This document shows positions 9,117 to 18,263 of a stretch of 51,275 nt of DNA, one piece after another; position 1 is the first letter of the stretch, and every line of letters begins with the position of its first letter. The notes beneath the pieces were generated by a model that did not search any database, had not been told where the DNA came from, and was given only the letters and a program-made list of their open reading frames with translations. The DNA comes from Candidatus Flavonifractor intestinipullorum (GTDB lineage Bacteria > Bacillota > Clostridia > Oscillospirales > Oscillospiraceae). The stretch lies in assembly GCA_019118925.1 (NCBI GenBank), contig DWYC01000003.1, positions 1 to 51,275 of the forward strand, given 5' to 3'. The position numbers were made by a program, and so were the translations under genes.

Positions 9117-9132
9117 TTTGTTCCGGTTGGGA

Positions 9133-12100
9133 CTAATCCTCCCCGTCCAGCGTCAGGAACACCGCCAGACGGTGGAGCAGTGCGGCCAGCTCCGCCCGGG
9201 TGGTGGCTCCTTCCGGGTCCATGACGCCGTTCCCCTTACCCTGGAAAATTCCAAGATGATAAAGAATCTGGAAGGCCTCGGCCTCTTCGGCGGTCATAGC
9301 GGAGGCGTCGGCAAAAATCGTCGCCGTCTCCGGTTTGGTATAGGGCACCTGCATGGCCTCCAGATAGCGCACCAGCATGATGGCCAGCTCGCCCCGGGAC
9401 TGAGGCCCCTGGGCCGAGGAGAAGCTCCCATCCAAAAGGTCCGTATTCTCCGCCCATGCTACGGCGCTGCTGTACCACGTTCTGTCGGAACCAGTCTCCT
9501 CGTACTGACTCAGGTCCGCTTCGGCCAATCGGGCCAGAGCAGTCACCGTCATAGCCTCCGAAATCAGGCCGTTGGGATCGAAGCGATTGCCGCCCACACC
9601 TACCATCAGCTCTTTCTCATAGACCCAGACTACCTCCGGATAGTACCAAGCGGAGGGATAGGTGTCCAGGAAGGTCTCCGGCTGCTCGGCCGGCTCCGGC
9701 GTGGGTGTCGGAGTAGGCGTGGGTGTCGGAGTAGGCGTGGGCGTCGGAGTAGGCGTGGGCGTCGGAACCGGAGTGGGAGCCGGCCCGGAGGAAGAGCCGC
9801 CGCTGGAAGGCAGATCCAGCTTATAATTCTGGGCTGCACGCTTGAGTTCCCCGCGTTCGCTGCCGCCTTCACGGAATTCGGCGGCAATGGTGTGACTGCC
9901 CTGGCCTGCTTTGCGGATGGTTTGAGAGCGGATGGTGATGCGGGTGCTGCCCTCTTCCGAGGTATAGTCCTCACCCTCCACCAGCCTCTCGCCGTCCAGC
10001 CAGAAACCCTGGAATTCGCCATAGGCGCCCTCCGAAACAAAGAGCACATCCTGATACTCGGTCAAATCGGGCACCCGGGTGCTGACCTCATAGCCCGAGT
10101 CGGTGGCCATCTCCACGTTCTGATCGGTGTTGTTCAGAATGGTCATGGTAAATTCCGCCGTATCAGAGAGCGTCTCGTCTTCCAGATAGGTGGCCCGGAC
10201 AGTAAAGGTAAACTCGCCGTACTCTCGAGGCGCGCCGTAGAGCTCGCCGTTGGGCCGCAGCTCCACGCCGTTGGGCAGGCTGCCCTCCACCAGAGTAAAC
10301 TGAATGGCGTCGGCGGCAGCCATGCTGTTGGTCTGGATCACACTGGAGTAGGGTACGTATTTTACACCGTCCAGCACATCGGTGGTGGTAATCTCCGGCA
10401 CGCCGCTGACGCCGGTTAACTTGATGACCACCGGCTCCTGACCGTCGGCCTGAATCGTCAGCGTACCACTGATAATGCCCATGCTGTTCTCATCGGGAAC
10501 CAGGCGGATTTTGGCGATGTTGTCCATCTCACTGGTGCTGTCAAAGGCCGCCAGGGTAGTCACTCCATCCTCCTGAATGGTCCAGTAGTCGTCCAGTTTC
10601 ACGTTCTGGGCGTTTAATGTGACCTTCAGTCCGGTGAGAGGCTGGTCGCCGATATTGGCCAGGAAAATATCATGGTGATAGCCGTGCTCCTCATCCAGGT
10701 AGACCGTGCGGATGGGGAGGTTGTCCGTCTCGTCATAGTGACCCGGGTAGTTGGTGGCGTTGACGAAGAGCTTCGGCCCGCTCTGCTGGGTCAGGAAGGT
10801 CACCCAGTAGTTCTTCAGATGCCGTCCATCCTCTGCCGCAGCCGAATACTGCACCGGCGCGCCAGAGGTGAACGGGATGGCCGTCTCACCGCTGACCTGA
10901 AGGGCACCGCTGGTGGTATCGGTTCCGGCATAGACATTTACCTTGGAGCCGGTGGTGAACTCCGGAATGATTTCCCCGTCGGTCACCGGGCCTTCGTTCC
11001 ACTCGTCATCCCGAGCTAGGAGGAACACCGTCTGATAGCCGCCCTCATAGTAGTAGCTGTCATCCGCATAAGACATCACGCTGTAGGTGTAACCCGGCAC
11101 GCCGCTGCCCTGGGCGGGGGTGGCGCTGTTCATTCGGAAGTAAGTGTCCGGTGAGTCAGGCTGGGGAGGGTTCGGAAGTTCTTCCGGAGCTTCGACCGTC
11201 TGCAGGCCGAAGTGGTGGACGTTCCCCCGCATATCGAAGACCGTAAAGACCACGCCGCCACTGTAGTCGGCGCCATACCCTCCTCCGCTGTAGGCGTCGG
11301 AGAAAAGCTGATCCTTGATGTCGTCTGCACCGGCGGCTTCCTCCAGTCTCTCATAATAGCCCACAACAGCCTTGTTTACATATTCTATTCCATTGTCGTT
11401 GATATACTCGTCCACCGGGTTGCGCATTATCAACTCGAAATAATAGGTTCCGTTGGCCGGATAGCCGTTGTCCGGTGTTACCGTTAACGTAGTATAGCCG
11501 TTCTCATAGTTATATGACCAGTTATTTCCAATCTCTCTGCGGGAATCTGTGCCCTGGTCGGCATAAAGCGAATGGCTATGGGAGAGGCTCATTTCATCCT
11601 CATACAGATAAAGAATAACGGCGCAGGTATGGACTGCCTGGCCATCCCGTTTCAGGATCACCGTCACCTCGGGCATTCCTTCATAGCCGGACTGATAGCT
11701 GTAATCCGCCCGGTAGCCGCCCGCTACAGCCAGATTGGACTGATTCCAAATCTGCGCGGTGAGGTCGGCCGCTCCTGCGGCCTGGGCCTCCGCTTCACTC
11801 TCATAGAGGCCCTCATAGACTGTGGCGGTCAGGCTTTCATACCCTTCCGCCGGTTTCATGCTCAGATAAACCTCTTCCCCGCGGCTCCAATCCATAGGGT
11901 CCACGCCGATCTCATAGATTTGGGTGGAGTCCTCCCCCCGGTCCCACAGGTAAGAGTCATAGACGTCCACCACAGCCCGGGGCTCATCCACACTGTAGAT
12001 CTCAAAAGCGAGAAATTGGTTGCCGGGCGTGACGGAGATATCTACTGTATAGCGCACATTGTCCATGTCCAGCTGGTCCACCGTGCCCACAATGAGCTCC

Positions 12101-12885
12101 AGCTCTAAAGAAGAGCTGCTCTCATATTCCGGCGTCAGGTCCATGGTTCCGGTCCGGTCCAAAATCTGAAAGGCATCGCTGTTATAGCCTTTGGCCCAAA
12201 CTACTGCGTCGGACACATCAATGGCGGGCTCGCTGCCGCTGAGATCGCCGTTTACACCGCTGAGGACGGTCTCCACCTGCATAGCTGCCAGCTCGCCAGG
12301 GAGACGGCCCGTCAGGTCCAGATAGACCCGCACCTCCTCCAGTGGGAGCAGGGAGAAGGGAGCCATTTTCGGCTCGGTAGTGAATTCCTTAGGCTCCGGA
12401 TAGGCCGCTATGTACTCCCCGCCGATGGTCACGCCAATTTGAGTGAGCCTGGTGGGGTCGGTGCTCTCCGAGCGCACATAGAAGGGGTGTCCGCCCACCT
12501 CCACACAGTCTTCGGGCGTCTCAAACCAAGCGGTAAACGTCTCGCCGCCATACTGAAACTGTACTTCATAGGGGAAGAACGCGTTGTCCTCCAGCAGAAT
12601 GGTATAGCTTCCGTCGGCATCAAAACATTTGTATTGGGTGGGATCGGTCTGAGCCCGGTCCGCATCCGTGCCCACAGTGACAGCCATGCTCTCCAGATTG
12701 TAAATGACCTGATCCAAAGCCTCCTGCTCCGCCGGAACAGTGCTCTCCTCTGCCGGGGCAGGAACGAGGACGCCGGTCTCCTCCTCGGATGGCTCCGCTG
12801 GAGCCGCCAGCACCGCCGGCGGCAGAGCTGTGGTCAGCATCAGTGTCGTCATCAGCGCCGCTAACACTCGTTTCCATCGTTTCAT
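9133..12885 (-). CDS. Large surface protein with Ig-like domains, Pro-Thr linker and three SLH domains
   Basis: A 1,250-residue exported protein, predicted to be anchored to secondary cell-wall polymer. The ATG at 12885 has GAGGAGG about 10 nt upstream. The signal peptide covers residues 1-28. A long beta-rich region follows; within it, about 860-960, is a putative Ig (He_PIG-like) repeat with LPNGVELRPNGELYGAP. A Pro-Thr repeat spacer lies at about 1035-1075. Three SLH-like segments end the protein: DTYPSAWYYPEVVWVYEKEL, then one starting RTWYSSAVAWAENTDLLDG, then one ending ATTRAELAALLHRLAVF. It starts 76 nt after the kinase stop with no terminator between, so it is probably the last gene of the kinase/FHA operon. 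Ligand or substrate is unknown. Confidence 0.85.
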   Translation of the reverse strand: MKRWKRVLAALMTTLMLTTALPPAVLAAPAEPSEEETGVLVPAPAEESTVPAEQEALDQVIYNLESMAVTVGTDADRAQTDPTQYKCFDADGSYTILLEDNAFFPYEVQFQYGGETFTAWFETPEDCVEVGGHPFYVRSESTDPTRLTQIGVTIGGEYIAAYPEPKEFTTEPKMAPFSLLPLEEVRVYLDLTGRLPGELAAMQVETVLSGVNGDLSGSEPAIDVSDAVVWAKGYNSDAFQILDRTGTMDLTPEYESSSSLELELIVGTVDQLDMDNVRYTVDISVTPGNQFLAFEIYSVDEPRAVVDVYDSYLWDRGEDSTQIYEIGVDPMDWSRGEEVYLSMKPAEGYESLTATVYEGLYESEAEAQAAGAADLTAQIWNQSNLAVAGGYRADYSYQSGYEGMPEVTVILKRDGQAVHTCAVILYLYEDEMSLSHSHSLYADQGTDSRREIGNNWSYNYENGYTTLTVTPDNGYPANGTYYFELIMRNPVDEYINDNGIEYVNKAVVGYYERLEEAAGADDIKDQLFSDAYSGGGYGADYSGGVVFTVFDMRGNVHHFGLQTVEAPEELPNPPQPDSPDTYFRMNSATPAQGSGVPGYTYSVMSYADDSYYYEGGYQTVFLLARDDEWNEGPVTDGEIIPEFTTGSKVNVYAGTDTTSGALQVSGETAIPFTSGAPVQYSAAAEDGRHLKNYWVTFLTQQSGPKLFVNATNYPGHYDETDNLPIRTVYLDEEHGYHHDIFLANIGDQPLTGLKVTLNAQNVKLDDYWTIQEDGVTTLAAFDSTSEMDNIAKIRLVPDENSMGIISGTLTIQADGQEPVVIKLTGVSGVPEITTTDVLDGVKYVPYSSVIQTNSMAAADAIQFTLVEGSLPNGVELRPNGELYGAPREYGEFTFTVRATYLEDETLSDTAEFTMTILNNTDQNVEMATDSGYEVSTRVPDLTEYQDVLFVSEGAYGEFQGFWLDGERLVEGEDYTSEEGSTRITIRSQTIRKAGQGSHTIAAEFREGGSERGELKRAAQNYKLDLPSSGGSSSGPAPTPVPTPTPTPTPTPTPTPTPTPTPTPEPAEQPETFLDTYPSAWYYPEVVWVYEKELMVGVGGNRFDPNGLISEAMTVTALARLAEADLSQYEETGSDRTWYSSAVAWAENTDLLDGSFSSAQGPQSRGELAIMLVRYLEAMQVPYTKPETATIFADASAMTAEEAEAFQILYHLGIFQGKGNGVMDPEGATTRAELAALLHRLAVFLTLDGED
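9666..9780 (-). repeat. Tandem repeat encoding the Pro-Thr spacer of the SLH protein
   Basis: Near-identical short units of the type GGAGTAGGCGTGGGTGTC repeat across about 100 bp and encode alternating Pro-Thr. Unit gain or loss stays in frame because units are multiples of six bases, so spacer length could vary between strains without breaking the gene. Confidence 0.7.
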
Positions 12886-12961
12886 TCGTCTCTTGCCTCC
12901 TCTTTTAATTTAATCGGACACGTTTGGGAAATCGCCCTCTTCTTCGCTCCTTTCTTTGGGC

Positions 12962-15787
12962 TTAGTTCTCCCCCTCCTGTGCCAGGGACAGAAGCTCCTC
13001 TATCGAATAAATGCGGCTACTCCGCAAGCTTCCCGTTCCGTCGTCAAATATCAGCGTATCCCCCACGACGTCGCACAGCGCGGGCAGGCGGGCCAGTGTT
13101 TCACAAGCCTCGTTCAAGAGAAGGCCATACCGCTCCCCCTGGGAAGAGATGTACTCGGTAATAACATAGGGGCCCGTCTGAGTCACATAGGTAAGATAGG
13201 CATCCTGCTCCAAAGTCCGGATGCGTTTTCCGCTTGTTCGGTCATAGGCCACCGGTGCCTCGTGAAGTGGAGAGGCAATGCGCAGCTTCTCGGTATAAAA
13301 CTCTTCATAGAGGCCGGAATCAGGGGCCTCTCCCGCTATCTCGTTCAACAGTTCCCCCGTCGCGGCCGAGTAAGTCCGCACCGTCCCGTCGTAGTAGGTC
13401 ACCTCCAGCCGGGACGCTCCATCCTCCCGGCGGTACTGCTGGTCGTAAACCTGCTCCGGATCGGGAAGATTCACCTCCCGGATAACCGTCCCGTCCAGAG
13501 CGCACAACCGGAAGCCGTCATAGCGGAAAAGCATCACAGTGTTCCCATCGGCGCTCAGACGCGCCTCGTCATGGAGGTAAGACGGGTCATAGACGGCAAT
13601 TTGCGCCTGCGTATGAGTCTCCAGCTCCAGCCGCCGGACGAAAGGGGTGTTCCGGCTCCCCACCAAGGCCCGCTCGCCCGCCAAGCAGAGAAAGTCACTG
13701 GGCACACCCATCTCCACCCGATCCATCTCCCGGGCCTGCTGGTCAAAAAAGTGGACCGCACCGTTCTCTGTGACCGCCAAGGTCCGGCTCCCATCCCAGA
13801 CAAAGCCGGTGATATCCCCCTCGGTATAGGCCAGCTCCATCTGCTCGCCTGTCACCGGGTCCAATTTTACCGCCAGATTCTCAGTGGCCAGACACACGCC
13901 CTGTTCGTCAGCCTGGACCAGGAAGGGCAGCGCAGAGGCAAATCCTCCCGTCTGGGTGAACGTATCCATATCTACCACCGCAAAGGCGCCCGTCTCTCCG
14001 TCGTAGGCGGAAAAAGCAAAGTAGGGTCCATAAAACCCACCTTCAAAGTGATAAAAGGCAGAAGTATCATAGATCTCGAGGTGATTTCCCTCATCGTATA
14101 CATCAAAGATAGTCAGCGAACCGTCGGCAAAACTTACTGCAAGGCGGGTACCGTCCCCGTTGAGGGCGAATAGGTTGTCTTCTGGGTCGGTGAGGCTGGT
14201 GTTATAGGCCGTCTCTTGGCTCTTCCCCATGGGAATGGCCGCCCGCATTTTCCCCGTAGCCGTGTCGTATACGACCGCTACGCTCTCGCCCTGATGGACC
14301 GCTGCCACAGTGCTACCGTCGGCGGAGAGAGACAGGCAGGTAGCCGGTCCCCCCGCCCAGAGTTCCTCTCCTACTTCCAGATCATAGGCCCGCACACCCC
14401 CCTCTCCCGCGTAGATAAGGATATCCTCCCCTGAGAATACCGCATCAGAGAGGGCGGAGGGCTCCAGCGGCAACACCGCCTGAGTCTCTCCTGTCTCCGA
14501 ATCAAAGACCCGCACCGCATAGGCGTAAAGGGCCGCGCCCCGGCTTCCTCCGGGGGATAAAATCAGATCAAAAGGCTCCGAGGGCAATTCCAGGGTCCCC
14601 GTCGGCCGAAAGCCGTCGGTAAGGTCATACACCCCCAAAGCGTCGGTGAGTGCTTTCTGAGCCTGAGGCGTATACGGAGCGGTAAAGATACCTGGCTCGG
14701 GCAGGGCCTGAAGCGCGAACTCCAGCGCCTGACCGACATTCCCATTCTGAAGGGCTCTGGCAGAGTATTCGGCCAGAGCATAGGCGCTCTGGCGCTGTTC
14801 CATCTGTTTAAGGCCCACAAAAGATACCGTTCCGCCCGCCAGAAAGGCCGCGACGCACACCAGTGCAGCGCATATCGCCCGTCGGCGGTGGCGGCGGGTG
14901 CGGGGGTCATTCTCATGCAGATGCAGGAACGCTTGGCGCATCTCCTCCGCCGTCTGATAGCGCCGGGCCGGGTCAGGGGCCATTGCCTTGGCCACGATGG
15001 CCGCCACCTGAGGGCTGCATCCGGTGAGGGGCTCCACATCTTTGGCATCGGGAGCGGGCCGCCGGCCGCTGAAGAGGTGGTAGAGGGTGGCCCCCAGGCT
15101 GTAGATATCTGAGCGCACGTCCAGCAGCACCGCACGGCTGCTCCGGGAACGTGAGAGGCTGTCGCTTCCTTCTGCTATGCCTGGGCGCTCGGCAAGTTGT
15201 GTGGTCGCTTTTTCCCCCGCCTCCCGAGTCTCGCTTAAACCGGAGTAGTCCAGACCGTAGTGCTCCGGAGAGGCATAGCCCCGGCTGAAGCCCACCTTCA
15301 CCGCTCCCTTTTCCCCAAGGATCAGAGCGATGTTGAAGTCAATGAGGCGGATGTCTCCCTCTGGAGTGCGCATAATGTTGGCAGGCTTGATATCCCCGTG
15401 GAGGATGCCGTGAGGGGGTCGGCTGTGGAGATAGCACAGGGCCTCCAACAACTGGAGGGCCCAGCGTATCACCTGGGGCTGAGCAAAATGCTCGCCCCGG
15501 GCCAGAGAGCGGTCCAGGCTCTCCCCCTCAATGTAGTCCATAACGGTATAGACCACCCCGTCTTCCTCCAGAAAGTCATAGACCTGGGGAATATAGGTGT
15601 GACTCAGATTTTTGAGGGCGTCCACCTCCCGGCGTAGCACCTCCGGCCGGGCGGTGAGGGTGCGCTTGTCCGCTTTCAGGACGACCTCCTTGCCTAGGCG
15701 CAGGTGCCGGGCCAGATATACGATACCGCCGCCGCCGGAGCCCAGCTCTCGCTGAACTTCGTAAGTCGATGCAATGATTCTCGCCAT
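12962..15787 (-). CDS. Membrane Ser/Thr protein kinase with C-terminal beta-propeller domain
   Basis: This 941-residue protein has a cytoplasmic PknB-type kinase (about 1-290), a membrane segment (about 305-325) and a long extracytoplasmic region of WD40/PQQ-like beta repeats (about 380-935). Kinase features are the glycine loop ELGSGGGGIVYLA, Lys38 in VVLK, the catalytic loop HGDIKPANIM (Asp132, Lys134, Asn137) and DFN (150-152). HGD in place of HRD makes it a non-RD kinase, and DFN replaces the usual DFG. The metal- and phosphate-binding residues are kept, so activity is likely. There are no PASTA repeats; the propeller is the likely sensor. The ATG at 15787 has GGGGGGAG just upstream and follows the small membrane gene by 16 nt. 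Confidence 0.9.
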   Translation of the reverse strand: MARIIASTYEVQRELGSGGGGIVYLARHLRLGKEVVLKADKRTLTARPEVLRREVDALKNLSHTYIPQVYDFLEEDGVVYTVMDYIEGESLDRSLARGEHFAQPQVIRWALQLLEALCYLHSRPPHGILHGDIKPANIMRTPEGDIRLIDFNIALILGEKGAVKVGFSRGYASPEHYGLDYSGLSETREAGEKATTQLAERPGIAEGSDSLSRSRSSRAVLLDVRSDIYSLGATLYHLFSGRRPAPDAKDVEPLTGCSPQVAAIVAKAMAPDPARRYQTAEEMRQAFLHLHENDPRTRRHRRRAICAALVCVAAFLAGGTVSFVGLKQMEQRQSAYALAEYSARALQNGNVGQALEFALQALPEPGIFTAPYTPQAQKALTDALGVYDLTDGFRPTGTLELPSEPFDLILSPGGSRGAALYAYAVRVFDSETGETQAVLPLEPSALSDAVFSGEDILIYAGEGGVRAYDLEVGEELWAGGPATCLSLSADGSTVAAVHQGESVAVVYDTATGKMRAAIPMGKSQETAYNTSLTDPEDNLFALNGDGTRLAVSFADGSLTIFDVYDEGNHLEIYDTSAFYHFEGGFYGPYFAFSAYDGETGAFAVVDMDTFTQTGGFASALPFLVQADEQGVCLATENLAVKLDPVTGEQMELAYTEGDITGFVWDGSRTLAVTENGAVHFFDQQAREMDRVEMGVPSDFLCLAGERALVGSRNTPFVRRLELETHTQAQIAVYDPSYLHDEARLSADGNTVMLFRYDGFRLCALDGTVIREVNLPDPEQVYDQQYRREDGASRLEVTYYDGTVRTYSAATGELLNEIAGEAPDSGLYEEFYTEKLRIASPLHEAPVAYDRTSGKRIRTLEQDAYLTYVTQTGPYVITEYISSQGERYGLLLNEACETLARLPALCDVVGDTLIFDDGTGSLRSSRIYSIEELLSLAQEGEN

Positions 15788-15803
15788 CGTCTCCCCCCAA
15801 GCA

Positions 15804-15959
15804 TCAGCGCTGTTTTTCGCCGTATTCTTCCCGCAGCCGCGAGCGCAGCCGCCGGCCTGTCACGCGCAACACCACCGCGGAGATTAATCCACCCACCACA
15901 GCTGCTGCGGCCAACGCCGCCCCGCCATAGCATAAAAGCTCGCTGCCTGTCAGTTCCAT
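15804..15959 (-). CDS. Small single-pass membrane protein, kinase operon
   Basis: A 51-residue protein with one hydrophobic helix (about residues 8-32) and a basic C-terminal tail (GRRLRSRLREEYGEKQR). The ATG at 15959 overlaps the last codons of the upstream FHA gene by 10 nt, and its GGGAGG site lies inside that gene, pointing to translational coupling. It ends 16 nt before the kinase gene. The protein matches no family I can name; its position suggests it is an accessory of the kinase or FHA protein. Confidence 0.7.
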   Translation of the reverse strand: MELTGSELLCYGGAALAAAAVVGGLISAVVLRVTGRRLRSRLREEYGEKQR

Positions 15960-16852
15960 CCCGATTCCTCCCAAATATAATCGGCCCCGGCGTCTCCAAA
16001 GGATACCCGGCACCCTGCCGTCAGGCGGCAGGGGACGCCGGGGCGCAGCCGCCGTCCGTCCACAAAGGTCCCGACCTTGGAACCCTGATCCGACAGATAG
16101 TACCCCCTCCCGTCTCGCCCGATGAGAGCGTGGCGGCGGCTCACCGCCCGGGTGCGCCGGTCGAACTCGAAATCGGACTGGGGGACTCCCAGGGTCACAT
16201 CGAAGCGCCCGATGGTAAACGATTCTCCCGGCCGGATGGAGACCGCGATCTGCCGGGGCATGGCGGGACTGCCCACCAGACGCAGGCGGGGCGCACCGGA
16301 GGGTCCGGCGCTCTCCAGGGGCTCTGTGGGACAGCTCTCCGCCGTCGGCGGCCGGGTCTCCCGAACCGCCCGCTCCAGCCGCCTCAGCAGGGCCTCCGGC
16401 CCCTCCTCCGCCAGCAGGCCCCGGAGCAGCACGTTTTCCAGCCGCAGGTCGGCGGCGGGAAAGGCCTCCATCAACGCCAGCGCCATGCGCCGGAAGTCCC
16501 GCGCCTCAAAGGCAGGCCGGCGGGCCGGCACATAGAGATAGCTCACTCCCCGGCCGTCGGGCGAAGCAAAGAGCGCGTCGGCCTCCAGCAGAAAGCCGCC
16601 CGGATGCAGTCCCCACGCCCGGCATGTCCCCAGCGGCATGAGCACGCCCTCCCACAGGGCCCGGTCTTCCGCCGCGCTCCGGGGACGCCGTGCCCCCTCC
16701 AAAACCCGGCGGCGCCCCTCGGTCCGATAGGTAATCTCTACCATCCCCTCCGCCCTCCGGACCTGGAACGGTACGAGAAACGGCGGGAAGCCTCTCTCCA
16801 GCCCGCAGAGCGCCTCCAAATCCAGCGCCTCCTCAGGGATTCGTCTGGTCAT
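15950..16852 (-). CDS. FHA-domain protein with DUF6382-like N-terminus
   Basis: A 300-residue protein whose C-terminal part (about 205-295) is a forkhead-associated domain. It has FTIGRFDVTLGV, then SRRHALIGRDGRGYYLSDQG and GTFVDGRRL, including the Arg, Ser-Arg-Arg-His and Gly-Thr residues typical of phosphothreonine binding. The N-terminal 170 residues resemble the DUF6382 region often fused to FHA in Firmicutes. The ATG at 16852 has AAGGAGGG seven nt upstream; longer starts would run through the terminator at 16988-17017. It is the first gene of the operon with the Ser/Thr kinase, so the kinase or its targets are likely binding partners. It is cytoplasmic, with no membrane segment. Confidence 0.85.
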   Translation of the reverse strand: MTRRIPEEALDLEALCGLERGFPPFLVPFQVRRAEGMVEITYRTEGRRRVLEGARRPRSAAEDRALWEGVLMPLGTCRAWGLHPGGFLLEADALFASPDGRGVSYLYVPARRPAFEARDFRRMALALMEAFPAADLRLENVLLRGLLAEEGPEALLRRLERAVRETRPPTAESCPTEPLESAGPSGAPRLRLVGSPAMPRQIAVSIRPGESFTIGRFDVTLGVPQSDFEFDRRTRAVSRRHALIGRDGRGYYLSDQGSKVGTFVDGRRLRPGVPCRLTAGCRVSFGDAGADYIWEESGWN

Positions 16853-16987
16853 GGGGGGGCCCTCCTTTTTTGAGTAGACGGAAACCGGTTCGCTCTGATC
16901 GCAAAATTTAAGTTTATTGTACTCAATCCGGCCCCGGCCTGCATTAACGCAGGTTAAGTTTTCGGGAATTTCTCCCTCTTTTCGAGC

Positions 16988-17017
16988 AAAAAAGCGGAGC
17001 GGGAAATCCCGCTCCGC
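16988..17017 (-). terminator. Rho-independent terminator of the DUF4317 gene
   Basis: A 10-bp perfect GC stem (16994-17003 with 17008-17017, 4-nt loop) is followed on the minus strand by TTTTTT (complement of 16988-16993). It lies 20 nt beyond the DUF4317 stop and isolates the FHA operon. Confidence 0.9.
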
Positions 17018-17037
17018 CCTCCGGCCCAAGTTGAAGA

Positions 17038-18168
17038 TTAAGAGATCTGAATGTCCACGCCGTTGACCCGGACGCCCTCGTCGGCCCGGATGAGGATGTA
17101 CCGCACGCCGTCAATGACCCGTGTCTCCACCAGGTCGCCCCGGTCGGGGTCCACCTGGATGGTGACGCTGGGGGTGCGCACCTCCAGCTTGCGGATGTCC
17201 AGCAGGTTCTGGGGGGCGAGCCGGGTCCCCGGGCCGAAGGCCTCGTCATAGCGCTGCTCAAAGGCGGCGATGTGGGTCTGGGCCACGCCGCAGGCGGAGA
17301 GAACCTGCCCCACTTCCTGCCGGGAGACCGCCAGGGGCTCTTCTTCCCGGGCGCTCTTATAGGCCTCCACCCGCTCCCGCAGCTGGTCCCGGATGGCCTG
17401 CACCACCTCATAGCTGCCCTCTTCCTCCAGGCTCTCCCCCAGCAGGGCCTGGAAGGTCTCCATCTGGGCCTGCGCGGGCATGGGCGCCGGCGTGTGGAAC
17501 ACCGCCTCCACAAAGTCCGGATGGTTGTCCTCCCCGTCCCGGGTGTAGTACAGCGCCCCGTACAGGTTGGTGCTCCGGTCGTCAAAGGCCGGGAAGAGGA
17601 AGCCCAGCGCCGGAGGCGAGAGCAGGTCGTCCACCCCCCGGTTGTGAAGCTGGTTTTCCACGGGGTAGTAGCTTAACGCGGGCTTGGTCTGCTTCACCGG
17701 GCACAGGGCGCACACCAGGTAGGTGAATACTTCCTCAGAGGCGTCGGCCTGCTCCGCCCCGTCCCGGCCCCGATAGGGCACGTCGTAGGTGTCCCGGGCC
17801 AGAAGGATGAGATAATTTCCCTCCAGCGGCGCGGAGCGGATGACCGTCTGGAAAAAGTCTTCTACCGCCCCCTCGTCCTCCAGCGCCGAGTCCCGCAGCG
17901 CCATGAGCCGCCTGTGCTCCGGGCCGTCCACTACCTGGGCCGTCTCAAAGGTGATATCCAGCAGATTCCGCCCCGGCGTTCCGGAGAGGGTCCGCTTGAG
18001 CAGGGCGAGCAGCTTCTCCCCCTCCTCGGCCGACATGGCGCCCAGGGACTGGCGGAAGCGGGAGACGATCTCCCCGTTCTCGTTCACATAGCACCCCAGC
18101 ACACAGGTGATGCCGCTCTTATCCGGCCGGAACCGGCGGCGCAGCTCTGCAATCTCTTTTTCGTTCAT
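17038..18168 (-). CDS. DUF4317 family protein
   Basis: A 376-residue cytoplasmic protein with the family's characteristic N-terminus MNEKEIAELRRRFRPDK, followed by CVLGCYVNENGEIVS. The family is widespread in Clostridia and has no assigned function. The ATG at 18168 has GGGGAGG nine nt upstream. It sits between two minus-strand terminators and so appears monocistronic, but I found no convincing promoter in the short stretch (18169-18208) before it. Low-level read-through of the upstream terminator, or a promoter overlapping it, would be needed. Confidence 0.85.
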   Translation of the reverse strand: MNEKEIAELRRRFRPDKSGITCVLGCYVNENGEIVSRFRQSLGAMSAEEGEKLLALLKRTLSGTPGRNLLDITFETAQVVDGPEHRRLMALRDSALEDEGAVEDFFQTVIRSAPLEGNYLILLARDTYDVPYRGRDGAEQADASEEVFTYLVCALCPVKQTKPALSYYPVENQLHNRGVDDLLSPPALGFLFPAFDDRSTNLYGALYYTRDGEDNHPDFVEAVFHTPAPMPAQAQMETFQALLGESLEEEGSYEVVQAIRDQLRERVEAYKSAREEEPLAVSRQEVGQVLSACGVAQTHIAAFEQRYDEAFGPGTRLAPQNLLDIRKLEVRTPSVTIQVDPDRGDLVETRVIDGVRYILIRADEGVRVNGVDIQIS

Positions 18169-18208
18169 GAATCAGGACCTCCCCGCTTTGTTTGGACGCT
18201 GTCGAATG

Positions 18209-18243
18209 AAAAACGCCCGGTCCCCCAGCGGAGGGACCGGGCG
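18209..18243 (-). terminator. Rho-independent terminator of the membrane protein gene
   Basis: An 11-bp stem (18214-18224 with 18233-18243) is followed on the minus strand by TTTTT (complement of 18209-18213). It lies 20 nt beyond the membrane-protein stop. Confidence 0.9.
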
Positions 18244-18263
18244 TACCCGCCGGGCTGTAACGC

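Noticed and set aside
9666-9780. CRISPR-like repeats
   Set aside because: The units are contiguous without spacers and encode Pro-Thr in frame within the SLH protein.
16853-17029. Longer N-terminus for the FHA protein
   Set aside because: The extension would be read through the DUF4317 terminator hairpin, and the ATG at 16852 has a near-perfect ribosome binding site.
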